A DNA stretch of 5,931 nt, from contig JAJRUC010000309.1 in the NCBI GenBank assembly GCA_024278015.1, forward strand, positions 1-5,931, written 5' to 3'. The DNA comes from Chloroflexota bacterium (lineage in GTDB: Bacteria; Chloroflexota; Anaerolineae; 4572-78). Every line of letters begins with the position of its first letter. Within the stretch, counting starts at the first letter, position 1. The position numbers were made by a program, and so were the translations under genes. Shown here piece by piece: positions 4,561-5,931 of the stretch. The notes beneath the pieces were generated by a model. It searched no databases, was not told the DNA's origin, and was given only the letters and a program-made list of their open reading frames with translations.

Positions 4561-5931
4561 ATGATACTGAATAGTCTGGTATTTTTATACAAATTTGTTT
4601 TGGTTTTGATTGCGCTTTACGGCTTTAACGCCCTGGTTATGTCTGTGCTGTTTTTGCGATACCGGCGGCAGGACAACCCGCCCGCCGCCCCGATTGCCGC
4701 AGATAACTGGCCGACGGTGACGGTGCAGTTGCCGATGTTCAACGAGAAGATGGTGGCGGAACGGCTGATTGACGCCGTGGCCGCGCTCGATTATCCCCGG
4801 GAGCGGCTGCACATTCAGGTGCTGGATGATTCCACGGACGAGACTGCCGCCCTGGCCCGCGCCCGAACCGCTTGTCACCGGGCGCGGGGGGTGAGCATCA
4901 ACTATGTGCGCCGCCCGAACCGCACCGGCTTCAAGGCCGGGGCGCTGGCCTGGGGCCTGACGCAAACCGGCAGCGAATTTATCGCCATTTTTGACGCCGA
5001 TTTTGTGCCCCAACCCCAATTTTTAAAACAGGTCATTCCCCATTTTGCCGCCTACCCCCGGCGAGGGATGATTCAGGCCCGCTGGGGCCACCTCAACGCC
5101 GAAAGTTCGGCCCTGACCCGCGCCCAGGCCATTGCCCTGGACGGGCATTTTGTGATTGAGCAAACGGTTCGCAGCCGGGCCGGGCTGCTGATGAACTTCA
5201 ACGGCTCCGGCGGTATTTGGCGGCGGGCCTGCATTGACGATGCCGGCGGCTGGCTGGCCGAGACCATCGCCGAGGACCTGGATTTATCGTACCGCGCCCA
5301 ACTGGCGGGCTGGCGGCTGCACTATCTGCCGAATGTAGTGGCCCCCGCAGAAATCCCGCCCCTGCTGATGGCCTTCAAGCGGCAGCAATTTCGGTGGGCC
5401 AAGGGGTCAATTCAGTGTTTGCGGAAGTTCGCGGGGCCGGTATTACGGGCAGATTTTTCGGCGTGGCAAAAAGCGCAATCATTGCTGCACCTGAGCGGCT
5501 ATTTGATTCACGCCCTGATTTTGGTGATGATTTTGCTGGGCCTGCCGGTAATTTTAACCCAAAACCCCGGTAATTTGTCGCTGGGCGCGCTGGGGTTAAT
5601 CGGCTTTGCCCCCCCTGTTTTATTCGCCCTGTCGCAGTGGGCTGTCTATCCCGCCTGGGGCAAGCGGTTTGCCTACTTTCCGGTGCTGGTTATGCTGGGC
5701 GCGGGCATCACCATCAACAATTCGCGGGCCATTTTTGAGGCCCTCACCGGCAAAAACGGCCACGAATTTTTGCGCACGCCCAAGTTTCGGGCCGAAGGCG
5801 GCCCGGCCCGGCAAACGGATATGCCCGCCGGGGCGCTGCCCGCCGAGGCGCTGCCCGCCGAGTACCGCGTGCCGGTTGACTGGACAACGCTTGCCGAATT
5901 GCTGGTGGGGCTGTCTTGTTTGGTTGAGGCG
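4561..5931 (+). CDS. Family 2 glycosyltransferase, cellulose synthase / CslA-like, C-terminus beyond window
   Basis: The frame is open from ATG 4561 to the window end, 457 residues without a stop. An N-terminal membrane helix (about 7-32) is followed by a cytoplasmic GT-A domain with every expected GT2 processive-enzyme motif: TVQLPMFNE (54-62), VLDDSTDET (87-95), FDADF (144-148, the DxD metal/sugar-nucleotide site), RWGHLN (174-179), FNGSGGIWRR (213-222), AEDLDLSYR (237-245, catalytic ED) and KRQQFRWAKGS (273-283, QxxRW). Further membrane helices lie at about 310-333, 340-362 and 370-390, with another starting near 442. It probably adds glucose or mannose from a nucleotide sugar in beta linkage; resemblance is to glucomannan-synthase-like CslA proteins, but the product cannot be told. 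The ribosome binding site is weak (AGAG at 4551-4554). It has its own promoter and leader, apart from the upstream cluster. Confidence 0.9.
   Translation, partial: MILNSLVFLYKFVLVLIALYGFNALVMSVLFLRYRRQDNPPAAPIAADNWPTVTVQLPMFNEKMVAERLIDAVAALDYPRERLHIQVLDDSTDETAALARARTACHRARGVSINYVRRPNRTGFKAGALAWGLTQTGSEFIAIFDADFVPQPQFLKQVIPHFAAYPRRGMIQARWGHLNAESSALTRAQAIALDGHFVIEQTVRSRAGLLMNFNGSGGIWRRACIDDAGGWLAETIAEDLDLSYRAQLAGWRLHYLPNVVAPAEIPPLLMAFKRQQFRWAKGSIQCLRKFAGPVLRADFSAWQKAQSLLHLSGYLIHALILVMILLGLPVILTQNPGNLSLGALGLIGFAPPVLFALSQWAVYPAWGKRFAYFPVLVMLGAGITINNSRAIFEALTGKNGHEFLRTPKFRAEGGPARQTDMPAGALPAEALPAEYRVPVDWTTLAELLVGLSCLVEA
5833..5862 (+). repeat. 15-nt tandem duplication inside the glycosyltransferase gene
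   Basis: GCGCTGCCCGCCGAG occurs twice in a row (5833-5847, 5848-5862), encoding ALPAE-ALPAE, with a partial third copy before it (MPAG at 5821-5832). It lies in the cytoplasmic linker (residues about 421-434) before the next membrane helix, where length changes would be tolerated. It looks like replication slippage in GC-rich DNA. Confidence 0.8.

Noticed and set aside
4585..5019. Antisense frame opposite the glycosyltransferase
   Set aside because: The plus-strand frame carries all GT2 catalytic motifs; the antisense product has no recognisable features.

Overview
The window holds a piece of a moderately GC-rich bacterial chromosome. Gene content suggests a member of the Chloroflexota, possibly Anaerolineae-like: a 7TM-PAS sensor ending in the CxxC 'LPICANCKKIRDD' module, a CslA-like family 2 glycosyltransferase, an antiporter of the KefB type, GTG starts, and a GCAGGGGC...GCCCCTGC palindrome. 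This placement rests on impression, not on a marker gene.

Layout. (1) Positions 1-188, minus strand: the N-terminal part of an NmrA-like NAD(P)-binding protein, running off the left edge. (2) 189-518: a divergent intergenic region. It carries what looks like a small MITE-like element (about 275-441) with 22-nt imperfect terminal inverted repeats, two perfect GC-rich palindromes inside, and an 11-nt direct repeat bracketing it. A sigma70-type promoter (459-487) lies just outside its right edge. (3) 519-4396, plus strand: a tight gene cluster with gaps of 12-26 nt, namely an HD-superfamily metal-dependent hydrolase, a cation:proton antiporter with a C-terminal RCK (TrkA_N/TrkA_C) region, and a 7TM-PAS sensor with a Cys-rich C-terminal module. 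(4) 4397-4560: a terminator-like hairpin, a good extended -10 promoter, and a structured leader of about 96 nt. (5) 4561-5931: a family 2 glycosyltransferase, open at the right edge.

The most striking result is that two consecutive genes of the cluster are each cut by one in-frame stop codon with no change of frame. A TGA at 2486-2488 falls in the Rossmann glycine loop between the antiporter membrane domain and its RCK region. A TAA at 4163-4165 separates the sensor's PAS domain from its CxxC...CxxC module. The flanking sequence on both sides of each stop reads as one continuous family-typical protein. Recent nonsense mutations (a decaying operon), sequence error, or (less likely) programmed readthrough could explain this.

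How the genes may work together (inference): the antiporter with its nucleotide-sensing RCK region, the HD hydrolase and the membrane sensor look like an ion-homeostasis and signalling cluster. The glycosyltransferase is a separate transcription unit for a beta-linked polysaccharide or glycolipid, with its own promoter and leader.
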